Assembly (NCBI GenBank): GCA_028864975.1
Contig: JAGWLG010000008.1
Coordinates: forward strand, 55,884 to 119,883
Source: Thermoplasmata archaeon
GTDB taxonomy: Archaea > Thermoplasmatota > Thermoplasmata > Lutacidiplasmatales > UBA184
Direction: 5' to 3'
DNA: 64,000 nt
The number at the start of each line of letters is the position of its first letter. The first letter of the stretch is position 1. Below the pieces are notes generated by a model, which worked only from the letters and a program-made list of their open reading frames with translations, had not been told where the DNA came from and did no database searches. Shown piece by piece: positions 38,728 through 46,309 of the stretch. Position numbers and translations under genes: made by a program.

Positions 38728-38975
38728 AGTCTCATCCCCGGGTCCCTCAGCCACCGGGCGATGCTGTAGGACACGCCCGCTACTCCCATCCAACCGACCG
38801 CGAGCCCCGCCGCGCTAGCGATGAGGTCGTTCGCTGAGATGTGGAGCGCCGAGAGTGTAATCATGGACCAGCCCATCCCGTTCAGCACTAGGAGGATGGC
38901 GGTTCGCAGGACCCGGATAGTCTGCGCGGGCGTTCGCTTGTCATCTGGGTCACCACCACCCTCGTGATGCGTCAC
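38724..38975 (-). CDS. Two-TM membrane protein
   Basis: This 83-aa protein has a His/Gly/Asp-rich start, then TM helices at about residues 24-42 and 48-70. GTG 38975 is coupled by GTGA. It forms a membrane pair with the next gene. Confidence 0.55.
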   Translation of the reverse strand: MTHHEGGGDPDDKRTPAQTIRVLRTAILLVLNGMGWSMITLSALHISANDLIASAAGLAVGWMGVAGVSYSIARWLRDPGMRL

Positions 38976-39166
38976 GGGGTAATCCTCCCTGGACCACTTG
39001 GTTCTTTCGTTACCTGGGCGAGTTGGACACCGCACACACAGGTCCACACCGGTGCGGATTCCCCTAGGGGGGTCCACGTCCTCGACAGGACCATCCGGGA
39101 GTGACACCTGGGGCAGCGTTCGACGGCGGGCATGGTCGGCGGGTCCAAAATCAGGGCACCTGCCAT
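38972..39166 (-). CDS. Leaderless zinc-ribbon protein
   Basis: This 64-aa protein has CPRCHSRM and CVCGVQL. ATG 39166 is 27 bp from a minus-strand TATA-like CTTATC, so a leaderless start is predicted; upstream GTG 39178 is in frame but less well placed. It leads the minus-strand group 38275-39166. Confidence 0.6.
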   Translation of the reverse strand: MAGALILDPPTMPAVERCPRCHSRMVLSRTWTPLGESAPVWTCVCGVQLAQVTKEPSGPGRITP

Positions 39167-39187
39167 GTGTATCCCCACCTACGGGGA

Positions 39188-39240
39188 CCTGATAAGCTCC
39201 TCGGCGACTTTCGACACTTTGAGGGCCGGGCTCTTATCCC
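39188..39240. promoter_or_regulatory. Divergent leaderless promoter pair with shared element
   Basis: On the minus strand GCTTATCAG (39189-39197) is 27 bp before ATG 39166. On the plus strand CTCTTATCCC (39231-39240) is 27-29 bp before ATG 39262. Between them, about 11 bp from each, lies CTTTCGACACTTT (39208-39220). One regulator bound there could control both genes. Confidence 0.6.
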
Positions 39241-39261
39241 GGCACCGGTTCCTCCCGGTCG

Positions 39262-39741
39262 ATGCCTGGCCGGGTCCGACGCTCTTGGCACTACCTCCGC
39301 CAGGAGCCCGCGGCGTATCCTCGCGTCGTCACCTACCAGAGCACACTCCCCTTGAGCGACAACTCCGGGGACCCCATCGACGCTTTCATCCTGGAAAAGT
39401 ACCCCCTAGAGGCCGCGGAGAAGTACGGCGGCGTCTCGGTCATCCCGAAAATCCTCGGGTGCTTCAAGGGGATGGAGAGGGACGGCGCACCGTCGCTCCA
39501 GTGTGAGGAGGTCTTCCGGTTCGAGGTGACGCTGGAGGAGCATACCCCCGACGAGACCCAGGAGAACAGCGACTTCTTCACGAGCCTCGCGCACCGCGCT
39601 GCTCTGGAGCTTGGCCAGGAGAGCGTTTTCAATGTGACGGAGTTGGACGTGAGCGAGCAGTTCGTCGCCGGTGAGCGGCTCCCCCGGTTGCCCCAGGAGA
39701 AGCTCTCCCGCGACGTGTTCCGACGAACGCTCGGCCGGTGA
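39262..39741 (+). CDS. Unknown 159-aa protein, leaderless
   Basis: ATG 39262 fits TATA spacing. The protein is acidic and mixed alpha/beta (AEKYGGVSVIPKILGCFKGM, QCEEVFRFEVTLEEHTPDE). It ends one base from the stop of the convergent gene. No family was recognised; its promoter element is shared with the structural module. Confidence 0.6.
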   Translation: MPGRVRRSWHYLRQEPAAYPRVVTYQSTLPLSDNSGDPIDAFILEKYPLEAAEKYGGVSVIPKILGCFKGMERDGAPSLQCEEVFRFEVTLEEHTPDETQENSDFFTSLAHRAALELGQESVFNVTELDVSEQFVAGERLPRLPQEKLSRDVFRRTLGR

Positions 39742-39742
39742 G

Positions 39743-40267
39743 CTACCTCTTCGGGAACTTCCTCTTCCCGTACCACGGGATGCCACCGATGTGCTCCTTG
39801 ACCGCCGTGCCGAGCGCAATGTCCAGGAACTTGGTCTTGTACCGCTTCAGCACCGCGTCCAGGACGGCTTCGGTCGCGTAGCGCACCGTGCGGTGAGGCG
39901 TCGCGTTCGCCTTGAGCCCGGCCGGCCCGCCGCCCCGGTCCTCCTCCTTGCCCTCCTCCTTGAGCTTCAGGAACGCCTTCAGGAACGGGTGCCAACCATT
40001 CGCCCACATGCCCGCCTCCAGGTCCGCGACGCCCTGGTCGAGCCGGAAGAAGATGTCCCCATCGCGCACGACGAGCACGGTCGAGTGAGGGTAGACCGGA
40101 AGGTAGCCGTAGGCGTGGCGGAAGGCGACCCAGAGCTTGTCCGAGCGCGCGAGCTTCTGGACCTTCTCGCCGTCGTAGCTCAGCCACACCTCGAACCGGC
40201 CCTCCTTCACCTCCTCTGACGTGACCGTTCCCTCGGTGTCCGTGGTCGTCAGCGCTGTTGACATCAT
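39743..40267 (-). CDS. Unknown 174-aa protein
   Basis: This protein has strands FEVWLSYDGEKVQKLAR and HSTVLVVRDGDIFFRLDQG, then a helix-rich basic half with TAVKEHIGGIPWYGKRKFPKR. It has Met-Met at the start; ATG 40264 or 40267. No family was recognised. Confidence 0.55.
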   Translation of the reverse strand: MMSTALTTTDTEGTVTSEEVKEGRFEVWLSYDGEKVQKLARSDKLWVAFRHAYGYLPVYPHSTVLVVRDGDIFFRLDQGVADLEAGMWANGWHPFLKAFLKLKEEGKEEDRGGGPAGLKANATPHRTVRYATEAVLDAVLKRYKTKFLDIALGTAVKEHIGGIPWYGKRKFPKR

Positions 40268-40584
40268 GTTCCTCCCAGCTTCGTCTGCTGGAGCCGGGCC
40301 ACCTGCTCCTTGAGCCGGGCGACCTCCTTCTCCAACTCCCCGTTCTCACGCGCGAGCCTGGTGGCGGCCTGAGCGTACGTGGACTCGAAACCCTCCCGGT
40401 ACTTCCGGTCCCATTCCTTCAGGTGCGCGTCGCAGAAGATGAAGACCGCGTCGTCCGTGCAGTCCCCGGCGAGGCAGTGGATTCCCCCCGGAACGAACTC
40501 GCCCTGGTTTAGCAGCCGCGCGAGATTCCGAATGCGCTCCTCACACACGCTGTGGTCCGTCTGCGGTGGCTCGCTCTCGCCCAT
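40264..40584 (-). CDS. Coiled-coil protein with Cys/His cluster
   Basis: This 106-aa protein has IHCLAGDCTDDAVFIFCDAHLKEW, a possible zinc site, followed by a strong coiled coil (RLARENGELEKEVARLKEQVARL). It is coupled to the next gene by overlap. Confidence 0.55.
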   Translation of the reverse strand: MGESEPPQTDHSVCEERIRNLARLLNQGEFVPGGIHCLAGDCTDDAVFIFCDAHLKEWDRKYREGFESTYAQAATRLARENGELEKEVARLKEQVARLQQTKLGGT

Positions 40585-40612
40585 CCTCTATCCTCGGTGA
40601 GTCGTCTTCGTG

Positions 40613-40637
40613 AAAGTGTCGAAAAGTGGCATATACC
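40613..40637 (+). promoter_or_regulatory. Promoter with inverted CTTTCGACACTTT-type element
   Basis: AAAGTGTCGAAAAG (40613-40626) is the reverse complement of the element at 5589 and 39208. Four bases on, GCATATACC (40629-40637) is a TATA box 27 bp before ATG 40658. The predicted transcript is leaderless. Confidence 0.65.
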
Positions 40638-40657
40638 CTCCCGTGGGTCCCGGGCGC

Positions 40658-41320
40658 ATGGCAGGTTCACCCCCGGCCAGTCCGCCGACCTACACGCCCT
40701 CGCCGCTCGTGAAGTACTTCGCCCTGGTCGTCTTCCTCATCGGAGACGTCGTCCTGAGCTACGTGCTCAAGGCCTTCCCCAACATCCTGGGGATGTCGGT
40801 CGCGGGGTCCACCTTCGTGGCCATCTTCGCGTTCGTCGCTCACGACCTCGAAACCGCGAAGACCCCGAACGGCCTCCCCACGTACTTGACCTTCATCGTC
40901 ATCACCGTCGCCGCGGCAGCGTTCGGCGCCCTCGCCTACTTCGACCACAGCACGTTCCTGGAAGTCTCCGCCCTCGTTACCTGGCTCATTGTGCTGCTCG
41001 GCGCGGTCTTCCATGCTCTCAAGGAGGACGCCGGCGTCAACGTCCCCGCCAACGAGGAGGTCTGGGCCGTGAGCTTCCTTGGGATTGCGGTCTCCCTCCT
41101 GATGTGGTACCAGTCGAACTCCCAGGCCGGCGTCGCCGGGCTCATCGCCACCGCGGTCTATGTTGTCCCTCTGTACCTCCATGTGGGGTCCGATGGCTCC
41201 GTCACTCCGGTGCCCAACCCGCCTGACCCCTCGACCCCCAATGTGCTGACCGTCACCGACGCCGGGGTCGAGGTCAAGGGGACCCTCAAGGTGACCGGCC
41301 CCGCTGCCAAGAGCCCCTAG
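40658..41320 (+). CDS. Polytopic membrane protein
   Basis: This 220-aa protein has five or six hydrophobic helices between residues 15 and 175, then a Pro/Thr-rich, beta-like tail (VLTVTDAGVEVKGTLKVTG). ATG 40658 is set by the TATA box, although the frame is open to 40610. A hairpin terminator follows. An envelope, holin-like or channel role is possible; none is shown. Confidence 0.65.
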   Translation: MAGSPPASPPTYTPSPLVKYFALVVFLIGDVVLSYVLKAFPNILGMSVAGSTFVAIFAFVAHDLETAKTPNGLPTYLTFIVITVAAAAFGALAYFDHSTFLEVSALVTWLIVLLGAVFHALKEDAGVNVPANEEVWAVSFLGIAVSLLMWYQSNSQAGVAGLIATAVYVVPLYLHVGSDGSVTPVPNPPDPSTPNVLTVTDAGVEVKGTLKVTGPAAKSP

Positions 41321-41337
41321 CATCCTCACGCCTAGTT

Positions 41338-41370
41338 CTCCCCCTGGTCCCGACACGGGGCCGGGGGGAG
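41338..41370 (+). terminator. Hairpin terminator
   Basis: A 14-bp stem with two G-U pairs (41338-41351 with 41357-41370) and loop GACAC follows 17 nt after the stop of the membrane-protein gene. A pyrimidine-rich tract comes next, but no long T-run. Confidence 0.6.
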
Positions 41371-41383
41371 CTTCCATCTCCAC

Positions 41384-41519
41384 GCGACCGGACCGGACGG
41401 GATAGGAGGAGAGGGGGACGAACCCAGTGGGTGACCCCGGGGTGCGCTGGGGAGGGCCTTCCCCCCGGGCGAACCGCGAGACCTCCGACGCTCTCTCCCC
41501 CGCATGCCGGTCCGGTCGC
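41384..41519. other. Structured intergenic element closed by 13-bp stem
   Basis: GCGACCGGACCGG (41384-41396) is perfectly complementary to CCGGTCCGGTCGC (41507-41519). Inside are smaller hairpins (ACCC-AGT-GGGT, GGGGA...TCCCC) and the palindrome ACCCCGGGGT. The 135-bp span has no gene. It could be an RNA gene, a regulatory structure or a replication site. Confidence 0.4.
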
Positions 41520-41553
41520 AACCGCCAAGTAGCGCGCGAACGGTAGGTGCTCC

Positions 41554-42261
41554 GTGGGCGCGCGGGTCCTCGACGAGAACATCGTTCTGCACGTCGCCGA
41601 CGTCTCTCATCGGACCTACGACGACGTCTGCACCACCCTCTCTCGCATCATCGACGCCGGTCTTGGAGAGCCGAACCCGGGCGCCCACACGACCTGTGTC
41701 GGGGGAAGCGCCAAGGGTCCGCTGCTCGGAATGGACCTGGCGCCCGCGGCCTACCGACGCACGTACCGGGCCGCTCCGGACTTCGGGCTTCGGCTGTCTC
41801 GCCACCTGGACTCCTGCAACCGCATCGCCGAGACCGAATCGGTCACCCCTCGTGGGCGGAGGGAATCGCCCGAGGAGATGGTGCGCAGGATGGCCAACGT
41901 GACCAGCCGTGTCAAGACCTGCATCCGGAACGCCTACTTCTTCGATGACCTCTACCAGGGGTCGAGCCTGTTCGGCCCCACGCTCCCGCCGCCCCGGGGG
42001 ACCGCGGACCGCTACCTCACCGAGCTTCTCGACCACGACCCGGAACCCGTTGCCTTCGTCACCGAGGACCTCGGCCCCGACACCCACACGACGGAACAGG
42101 TCACCGTCATCTCCACCCACACGGACCTCCAAGAGGCCATGGTGGGGAACATCGCAGAGGGGACGCAGCCCCTCGCCGCCGACCCCGTCGAGGCCGCCGG
42201 TCGGTTCCTAGTGGGCCGGCTCCGACGCAGTGGCCTCGCGCTCGGCGGCGGCCCGCCGTAG
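41554..42261 (+). CDS. Unknown 235-aa protein
   Basis: GTG 41554. The helical N-terminal half has DVCTTLSRIIDAGL and MVRRMANVTSRVKTCIRNAYFF; the second half has strands (PVAFVTEDLG, EQVTVISTH). The SR..TCI segment faintly recalls the C-terminal signature of the helical paralogues at 12603-14798. The 3' end overlaps the convergent gene by 54 bp. Confidence 0.55.
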   Translation: MGARVLDENIVLHVADVSHRTYDDVCTTLSRIIDAGLGEPNPGAHTTCVGGSAKGPLLGMDLAPAAYRRTYRAAPDFGLRLSRHLDSCNRIAETESVTPRGRRESPEEMVRRMANVTSRVKTCIRNAYFFDDLYQGSSLFGPTLPPPRGTADRYLTELLDHDPEPVAFVTEDLGPDTHTTEQVTVISTHTDLQEAMVGNIAEGTQPLAADPVEAAGRFLVGRLRRSGLALGGGPP

Positions 42262-42504
42262 CTCCTCCGCCCGCGGCTGGAAGAACCGGCTCGCCTCCTC
42301 CAGCGCTTGTTTGGCCTGCCGGAACACCCGCCTCCGGTACTCCCCGCCGTCCATCTCGTCCGGCGTGGGGTTCTCCATCCCCAGGTAGTCCTTGGCCTGC
42401 CGGAGGGCATCCATCAGCCTCCAGACCGCACGGTCCGTGTCGGTCGTCCCCTCGACCCATCCCGTGGCCTCCGCTCTCTCCTTCGCTTCGACCTCTCCTG
42501 CCAT
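42208..42504 (-). CDS. Small charged helical protein
   Basis: This 98-aa, Glu/Arg/Ala-rich, nearly all-helical protein has a purine-rich ribosome site (GAGGAGGGG) before ATG 42504. A TATA-like CCCTTAAGTG lies about 41 bp upstream. No family was recognised. Confidence 0.55.
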   Translation of the reverse strand: MAGEVEAKERAEATGWVEGTTDTDRAVWRLMDALRQAKDYLGMENPTPDEMDGGEYRRRVFRQAKQALEEASRFFQPRAEELRRAAAEREATASEPAH

Positions 42505-42537
42505 GTTCGTTCTTCCCCTCCTCTTTCTCTACTTTGA

Positions 42538-42553
42538 CGCACTTAAGGGTAGC
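42538..42553 (-). promoter_or_regulatory. TATA-like promoter for the 42504 gene
   Basis: On the minus strand TACCCTTAAGTGCG is centred near 42545. That predicts a start near 42519 and a leader of about 15 nt holding GAGGAGG. Confidence 0.45.
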
Positions 42554-42617
42554 GCATCTGCAAAGTTTCCTCCGAGACTGAGGGGTCACCTGCTACGATG
42601 CACACCTCGCCCCGTTC

Positions 42618-42743
42618 TGGAGGAAGCTCCAGCGCCGGGCGCGGGTGCGTCTGAGACTCCCTGTGGTGGAACGCCCGCGGATGCTCCGCGAGCCCGCGGG
42701 ATTGAGCGGGGCGCAGCGGGCGCCGTTTCCGGAGCTTCCTCCA
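42618..42743. other. Structured intergenic element closed by 13-bp stem
   Basis: TGGAGGAAGCTCC (42618-42630) pairs perfectly with GGAGCTTCCTCCA (42731-42743). Inside, CCCGCGG (42674-42680) pairs with CCGCGGG (42694-42700), and GCGCC/GGCGC blocks flank it. The 126-bp span lies between the end of the 42780 gene and the 42504 promoter and has no gene. Confidence 0.4.
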
Positions 42744-42779
42744 CAAGTGGCCCGGGCGCGTCTCCGCGAGCCCGGTGAC

Positions 42780-43133
42780 CTACTCCCCTTGGGCCTCCGG
42801 AGCGCTCCGGGAGGCCTCCCGCTCCGCTTTCAGACGCGCCCCCGCCTGCTCCACCTTCCCCAGCCGTTCCGCGATGGCCTTGGCCTTCAGCGACCAGGCG
42901 TGGACCAGTTGCAGGCGCATCCCGTCGTCCTTCGACGACAGGTGCGTGGCGGCCATCTCCCGGATGAACGCCGCCCCGTCCTCGGTGAGTTGGAAGGACT
43001 CCACGGGGCAGTTCGGCTCGTGGGGCACCCCCACAGGTCGCTTGGGGTCGCAGGAGCACCATTGCAGCCGCTCGGCCTCCGTCTTCGTTCCGTTCGTCCC
43101 TGGCGTCGTCCCCGTCGTCTCGTTCTCGCTCAT
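42780..43133 (-). CDS. Small protein with CSC...C cluster
   Basis: This 117-aa protein has QWCSCDPKRPVGVPHEPNC near residue 25, a likely metal site, then charged helices. ATG 43133 is chosen for GAGGTGG at 5-nt spacing; GTG 43142 is in frame. Confidence 0.5.
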   Translation of the reverse strand: MSENETTGTTPGTNGTKTEAERLQWCSCDPKRPVGVPHEPNCPVESFQLTEDGAAFIREMAATHLSSKDDGMRLQLVHAWSLKAKAIAERLGKVEQAGARLKAEREASRSAPEAQGE

Positions 43134-43143
43134 GGGTTCCACC

Positions 43144-43548
43144 TCACTGCTTCCCGGCCCGGAGCCTGTCGAGTATCGCGCGTCGCTCCTTCTCGACCTT
43201 CTTCATGTCGATGGAGAAGAACTCCGCGAGAAGCTCCTCCAGGTTGTAGGTCCAGGTGTACATCACCGCGTTCCGCGACTCGCTCTGCATGCCGCACACG
43301 TTCGCCTTGTAACTGGCGGGGTGCTTGCACGGACCGGTGATGCCCGCGATGCAGGTCTCCCTGTTGTGGGGACCGACCTCCTTGCAGCTTCCGTCGTGCT
43401 CGTGCCCCTTCCCCAGGTAGACCCCCTTCTCGCTCTGGAGCCACTCCAGGAACTCGCCGATGGCCTGGCTCTTCGGCGCGGCCTCCGCCATCTTGTCGCA
43501 CTCGGGCGTTGTCGATTTCTCCGCTGCTGCTGCTGCCATTCGATTCAC
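43144..43548 (-). CDS. Unknown 134-aa protein with Cys/His pattern
   Basis: GTG 43548 in a GTGA junction (ATG 43539 alternative). HEHDGSCKEVGPHNRETC and CKHPASYKANVC may bind zinc. The C-terminal half is a charged helix (IDMKKVEKERRAILDRL). Confidence 0.5.
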   Translation of the reverse strand: MNRMAAAAAEKSTTPECDKMAEAAPKSQAIGEFLEWLQSEKGVYLGKGHEHDGSCKEVGPHNRETCIAGITGPCKHPASYKANVCGMQSESRNAVMYTWTYNLEELLAEFFSIDMKKVEKERRAILDRLRAGKQ

Positions 43549-43856
43549 CTGTATCCTGCCGGCGGTGACGGCGTCTTTCTCTCCTTGGACTGGTACGGCT
43601 TGATGGTCTCCATCCAGACCGCATGGGACATCCCGTCCGGGTACTTCGCCATGGCCGCCTGGACCGCCTCGACCGCTGCGCCAAGGCCCCGGCCGTAGCC
43701 AATCCACGCCCGCTTTGGGTCCATCGCGTCGGTGAGGGACACCTCCACGACTCCGGTCAGTTCGGGATGCCCCGGGATTCCCTCCACCCCGCCCGACGCT
43801 TGCCAGAAGAGGCCGGACTTAGCCCACTCCGCCAGGAGGAGTTCGATGTCGGTCAC
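43545..43856 (-). CDS. Unknown 103-aa protein
   Basis: GTG 43856. The product is mixed alpha/beta with GRGLGAAVEAVQAAMAKYPDG. It is coupled by GTGA. No family was recognised. Confidence 0.5.
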   Translation of the reverse strand: MTDIELLLAEWAKSGLFWQASGGVEGIPGHPELTGVVEVSLTDAMDPKRAWIGYGRGLGAAVEAVQAAMAKYPDGMSHAVWMETIKPYQSKERKTPSPPAGYR

Positions 43857-43860
43857 GGGC

Positions 43861-44052
43861 TCAGGCGACCTCCGCTTCCGAGAGCACCAGCGACGCGGTC
43901 TCCCACGGGTCCAGGTCACATCCGACCGGCACCACTTCGTTGATGACCTCGCCCACCCCGAAGCGCTCCAGGTACTTGGGGTCCCAGGTAAAGGCGAACC
44001 AGGCGGACCGGATGCCGGCCATTCGGAGGCGGCGGGCGCGATGCGCGTTCAC
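43861..44052 (-). CDS. Unknown 63-aa protein
   Basis: GTG 44052 (GTGA). It has a basic start (RARRLRMAGIRSAWFAF) and an acidic end. No family was recognised. Confidence 0.45.
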   Translation of the reverse strand: MNAHRARRLRMAGIRSAWFAFTWDPKYLERFGVGEVINEVVPVGCDLDPWETASLVLSEAEVA

Positions 44053-44219
44053 GGGATGTCCCTCACCCCGAGCAACCGGAGCGCTTCCCGGAGCCCGTCG
44101 CGCTTGCCCCAGTGGAACGACGGGTCAAGACTCCTGCTCTCAAGCGCCTGGGCCTCGTGTATCTCGAACTCGATGGAATCCTTCAGTAGCTGGATGTAGG
44201 TCGTGTGTGGACCGCTCAT
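44049..44219 (-). CDS. Unknown 56-aa protein
   Basis: ATG 44219 overlaps the previous stop (TGATG). The product is a helical peptide (YIQLLKDSIEFEIHEAQAL) and is coupled to the next gene by GTGA. Confidence 0.45.
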   Translation of the reverse strand: MSGPHTTYIQLLKDSIEFEIHEAQALESRSLDPSFHWGKRDGLREALRLLGVRDIP

Positions 44220-44452
44220 CAGCATGGCTCCTGGTCCCGTTCGTCGGCGTGCTCGCTGTGCCAACCGGGTGGGACCCCCGGTCCTTCCTTCTTCGCCGCT
44301 GCACCCGGCATCGCTCGTTGCACCGCCTCCGAGAACAGCTTCGTCATCTTCTCCGCGTCCTCCCACAGCATGTTCACCTTGGAGTCGAACCCGGAGTCCC
44401 CGAACTCGATGCGCAGGTGGACCTTGGCGCGCGTAGGGTGATTCTCGCTCAC
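44219..44452 (-). CDS. Unknown 77-aa protein
   Basis: GTG 44452 (GTGA). It has one strand (AKVHLRIEFG), one amphipathic helix, and a Gly/His/Glu-rich tail. No family was recognised. Confidence 0.45.
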   Translation of the reverse strand: MSENHPTRAKVHLRIEFGDSGFDSKVNMLWEDAEKMTKLFSEAVQRAMPGAAAKKEGPGVPPGWHSEHADERDQEPC

Positions 44453-44820
44453 GCCCTCTCCTTCCCAGCCGGGGGTGCGGGCCTGTACCGAAGGTCATGG
44501 AGCCGCTCCCAGGCCGCACGCGGGACCTCGCCGTCGTCGTAGGCATGGAGCCAGTCGCGGATGCCTTCGTTCAGCCGCTCCACCTCGGCCCTCGCTGCGT
44601 CGCGCTGGGTCGCTCTGAGTTGAAGCTCCGTTATTGCCGCCTCTCCCGCCTGTGTCAGCTTCGCCAACTCCGCGGTCAGGCGGGCGACCTCGTTCTGGAG
44701 TCGGCGGTACATCTCTGTCATCGCGTCCGGCAGGATGACGACCTCCCCGCACTTCCCGCAGTTCGTCGCCATGACCGGGAGACCCTTCGGGACCTCCACA
44801 GGTCTCTCGCCTGGCGTCAC
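44449..44820 (-). CDS. Coiled-coil paralogue 1 with CGKC knuckle
   Basis: This 123-aa protein has CGKCGE near residue 21, then a long coiled coil containing EVARLTAELAKL and RDAARAEVERLNE, with a C-terminal PAPPAGKERA. These blocks recur in the 52891 and 53322 products. The 33-bp DNA encoding the RDAARAEVER segment is also nearly identical at all three loci. Confidence 0.6.
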   Translation of the reverse strand: MTPGERPVEVPKGLPVMATNCGKCGEVVILPDAMTEMYRRLQNEVARLTAELAKLTQAGEAAITELQLRATQRDAARAEVERLNEGIRDWLHAYDDGEVPRAAWERLHDLRYRPAPPAGKERA

Positions 44821-45131
44821 CTCTTTTCCTCCTTGGCCGGGCTGAACACCAGCGGCGCCCGGCCCAGCGCGACGTCCACGGCCCTCCTCAACCGCTCCTC
44901 GCTCAGGAAGGGTTGAAGCTCGGCGAGCAGCGACCGGAAAACCGTTGCCTCAGCCCGGAGCCCCGACAACTCCTTCGCCATCCTCTGGTAGTCCTTGCTT
45001 CCGCGGCACGGGTAGAACGTCGCTCTCACCAGGACGTCGTGCGGTCCGTGGACGAAGTCGTACGTGCATGGTGCGTCAGCCGTGTCGTGCAGGTTGGTCC
45101 TCCATGGTGTCGCGGTGTCCTTCTCGGTCAT
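44817..45131 (-). CDS. Unknown 104-aa protein
   Basis: ATG 45131. It has CTYDFVHGPHDVLVRATFYPC, then helices (LLAELQPFLSEERLRRAVDVAL). No family was recognised. Confidence 0.5.
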   Translation of the reverse strand: MTEKDTATPWRTNLHDTADAPCTYDFVHGPHDVLVRATFYPCRGSKDYQRMAKELSGLRAEATVFRSLLAELQPFLSEERLRRAVDVALGRAPLVFSPAKEEKR

Positions 45132-45418
45132 GTCGCGCCCTTGCGTCGGTAGGGATTCGTGTCGCCGTCTGCCTTCGTGTGCTGCGGCCCGTAGCAGGCT
45201 TCTGTGAGGTCCCAGAGCGTCGCCAGGAGACCCTCCTCCTTGGCCCGCTCCATGAATCTCTTCCCCCGCTGGGTCTCGTCCACGTCCCGGTCCTCGTCGT
45301 GCAGCAGCCCCAAGCCCAACGCGATGTGAAGGCGCTTCTGGAAGGGTAGGGAGAGGAACCGGTAGTGGAGCCGACGATAGGGGTCCGGCACGGAGTAGTC
45401 GTCCGGCTGAGCGCCCAT
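45128..45418 (-). CDS. Unknown 96-aa protein
   Basis: This helical protein has YRRLHYRFLSLPFQKRLHIALGLGL and a Thr/Lys-rich end. ATGA coupling to the next gene. No family was recognised. Confidence 0.5.
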   Translation of the reverse strand: MGAQPDDYSVPDPYRRLHYRFLSLPFQKRLHIALGLGLLHDEDRDVDETQRGKRFMERAKEEGLLATLWDLTEACYGPQHTKADGDTNPYRRKGAT

Positions 45419-45532
45419 TCAGAGTTCCTCCTCTTTCTCGGACTTGGCCCGGACACGCACCCCGTACCAACCGAGCACGAGGGTGATGACGACCACGACG
45501 ACGATGGCCGCCGCGGTCTCCAGGTCCACCAT
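45419..45532 (-). CDS. Single-TM mini-protein
   Basis: This 37-aa protein has a clean TM helix (AAAIVVVVVITLVLGWYGV) followed by a charged tail (RAKSEKEEEL). It fits the gap between two genes without spare bases; GTG 45541 is an alternative start. Confidence 0.5.
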   Translation of the reverse strand: MVDLETAAAIVVVVVITLVLGWYGVRVRAKSEKEEEL

Positions 45533-45533
45533 G

Positions 45534-45914
45534 TCAGTCACACCCCCCGGGCCTCTCCGGCGTCATGTCCTCCGCGAGTTGCTCCCGCGCCAACATCTCC
45601 TCCTCTCGTTCCTCCGGCGTCGGCGGTCTCGGCCACTCCTTCCTCACCCGGGCGATGAGCGCCCGGTCCACCAGGACCCCTTCCCCTTCCCCCTGCTCCA
45701 TCTCGACGCAGTGGAGCGCGGTCTCCAGGGAGTCCGCAAGACGGTTCAGCAGTTGCGTCGGGTCGTCCACCAGATGCTCCGGGGTCACGTACATGGTGCT
45801 CCCCACCGGGACGACGTGCACCAGCCTCTTCCGACCGAAGTGCTCGATGTTTGCCCGGTCCACCTGGACCTTCAGGTACGCGACGTCGCCGACCTTCCTC
45901 TCGTTGTCGCTCAT
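45534..45914 (-). CDS. Unknown 126-aa protein
   Basis: This protein has a beta-rich start (VGDVAYLKVQVDRANIEHFG) and a helical acidic second half. No family was recognised. Confidence 0.5.
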   Translation of the reverse strand: MSDNERKVGDVAYLKVQVDRANIEHFGRKRLVHVVPVGSTMYVTPEHLVDDPTQLLNRLADSLETALHCVEMEQGEGEGVLVDRALIARVRKEWPRPPTPEEREEEMLAREQLAEDMTPERPGGCD

Positions 45915-46309
45915 GGGGTTCTCGGCAGCTTGGCGGTCCGTGGTACGAACTCTCCCGGCTCCGGCTCGTAGCCCGGAATCGGGTCGCTGTACTTCAGGAA
46001 CGGGCCGCTGTGCCCCGTGGACAGGTTGTGCCCCGGGGTGATTCGCGGGATTTTCCTCTCCCGGTCCCAGCTACAGGACCCGATGTCGCACGGCCCGCAG
46101 CACCTTCCAAAGGCGAACTGGCGGGCACACAGCACACGGTCGCAGCAGAGGCAGTGAAACGGCGCGGTGAACCTCCGCCCCTTGAAGTCGATGGTGACAC
46201 CGGCCGGGTCCGGGTCGTGGTTCCCTCCACAGGAGTTGCACCAGCCCGGGTACTGGGGACCCCACGGTTTTCTCCCTGGCGAGCCCGAGGATGCGCTGGT
46301 CTCGCTCAT
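45911..46309 (-). CDS. Cys-rich multi-zinc protein
   Basis: This 132-aa protein has CNSCGGNH, CLCCDRVLC and CCGPCDIGSC, giving at least ten Cys between residues 24 and 80. This is enough for two or more zinc sites in a treble-clef or RING-like arrangement. The C-terminus is Pro-rich. Confidence 0.55.
   Translation of the reverse strand: MSETSASSGSPGRKPWGPQYPGWCNSCGGNHDPDPAGVTIDFKGRRFTAPFHCLCCDRVLCARQFAFGRCCGPCDIGSCSWDRERKIPRITPGHNLSTGHSGPFLKYSDPIPGYEPEPGEFVPRTAKLPRTP

Noticed and set aside
41332..42132. A 266-aa minus frame opposite the 41554 gene
   Set aside because: It runs through the terminator and inverted repeat and is Gly/Arg/Val-rich without motifs.
42543..42746. A 67-aa minus frame through the structured element
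   Set aside because: No start signal and no motif; the inverted-repeat structure explains the sequence better.
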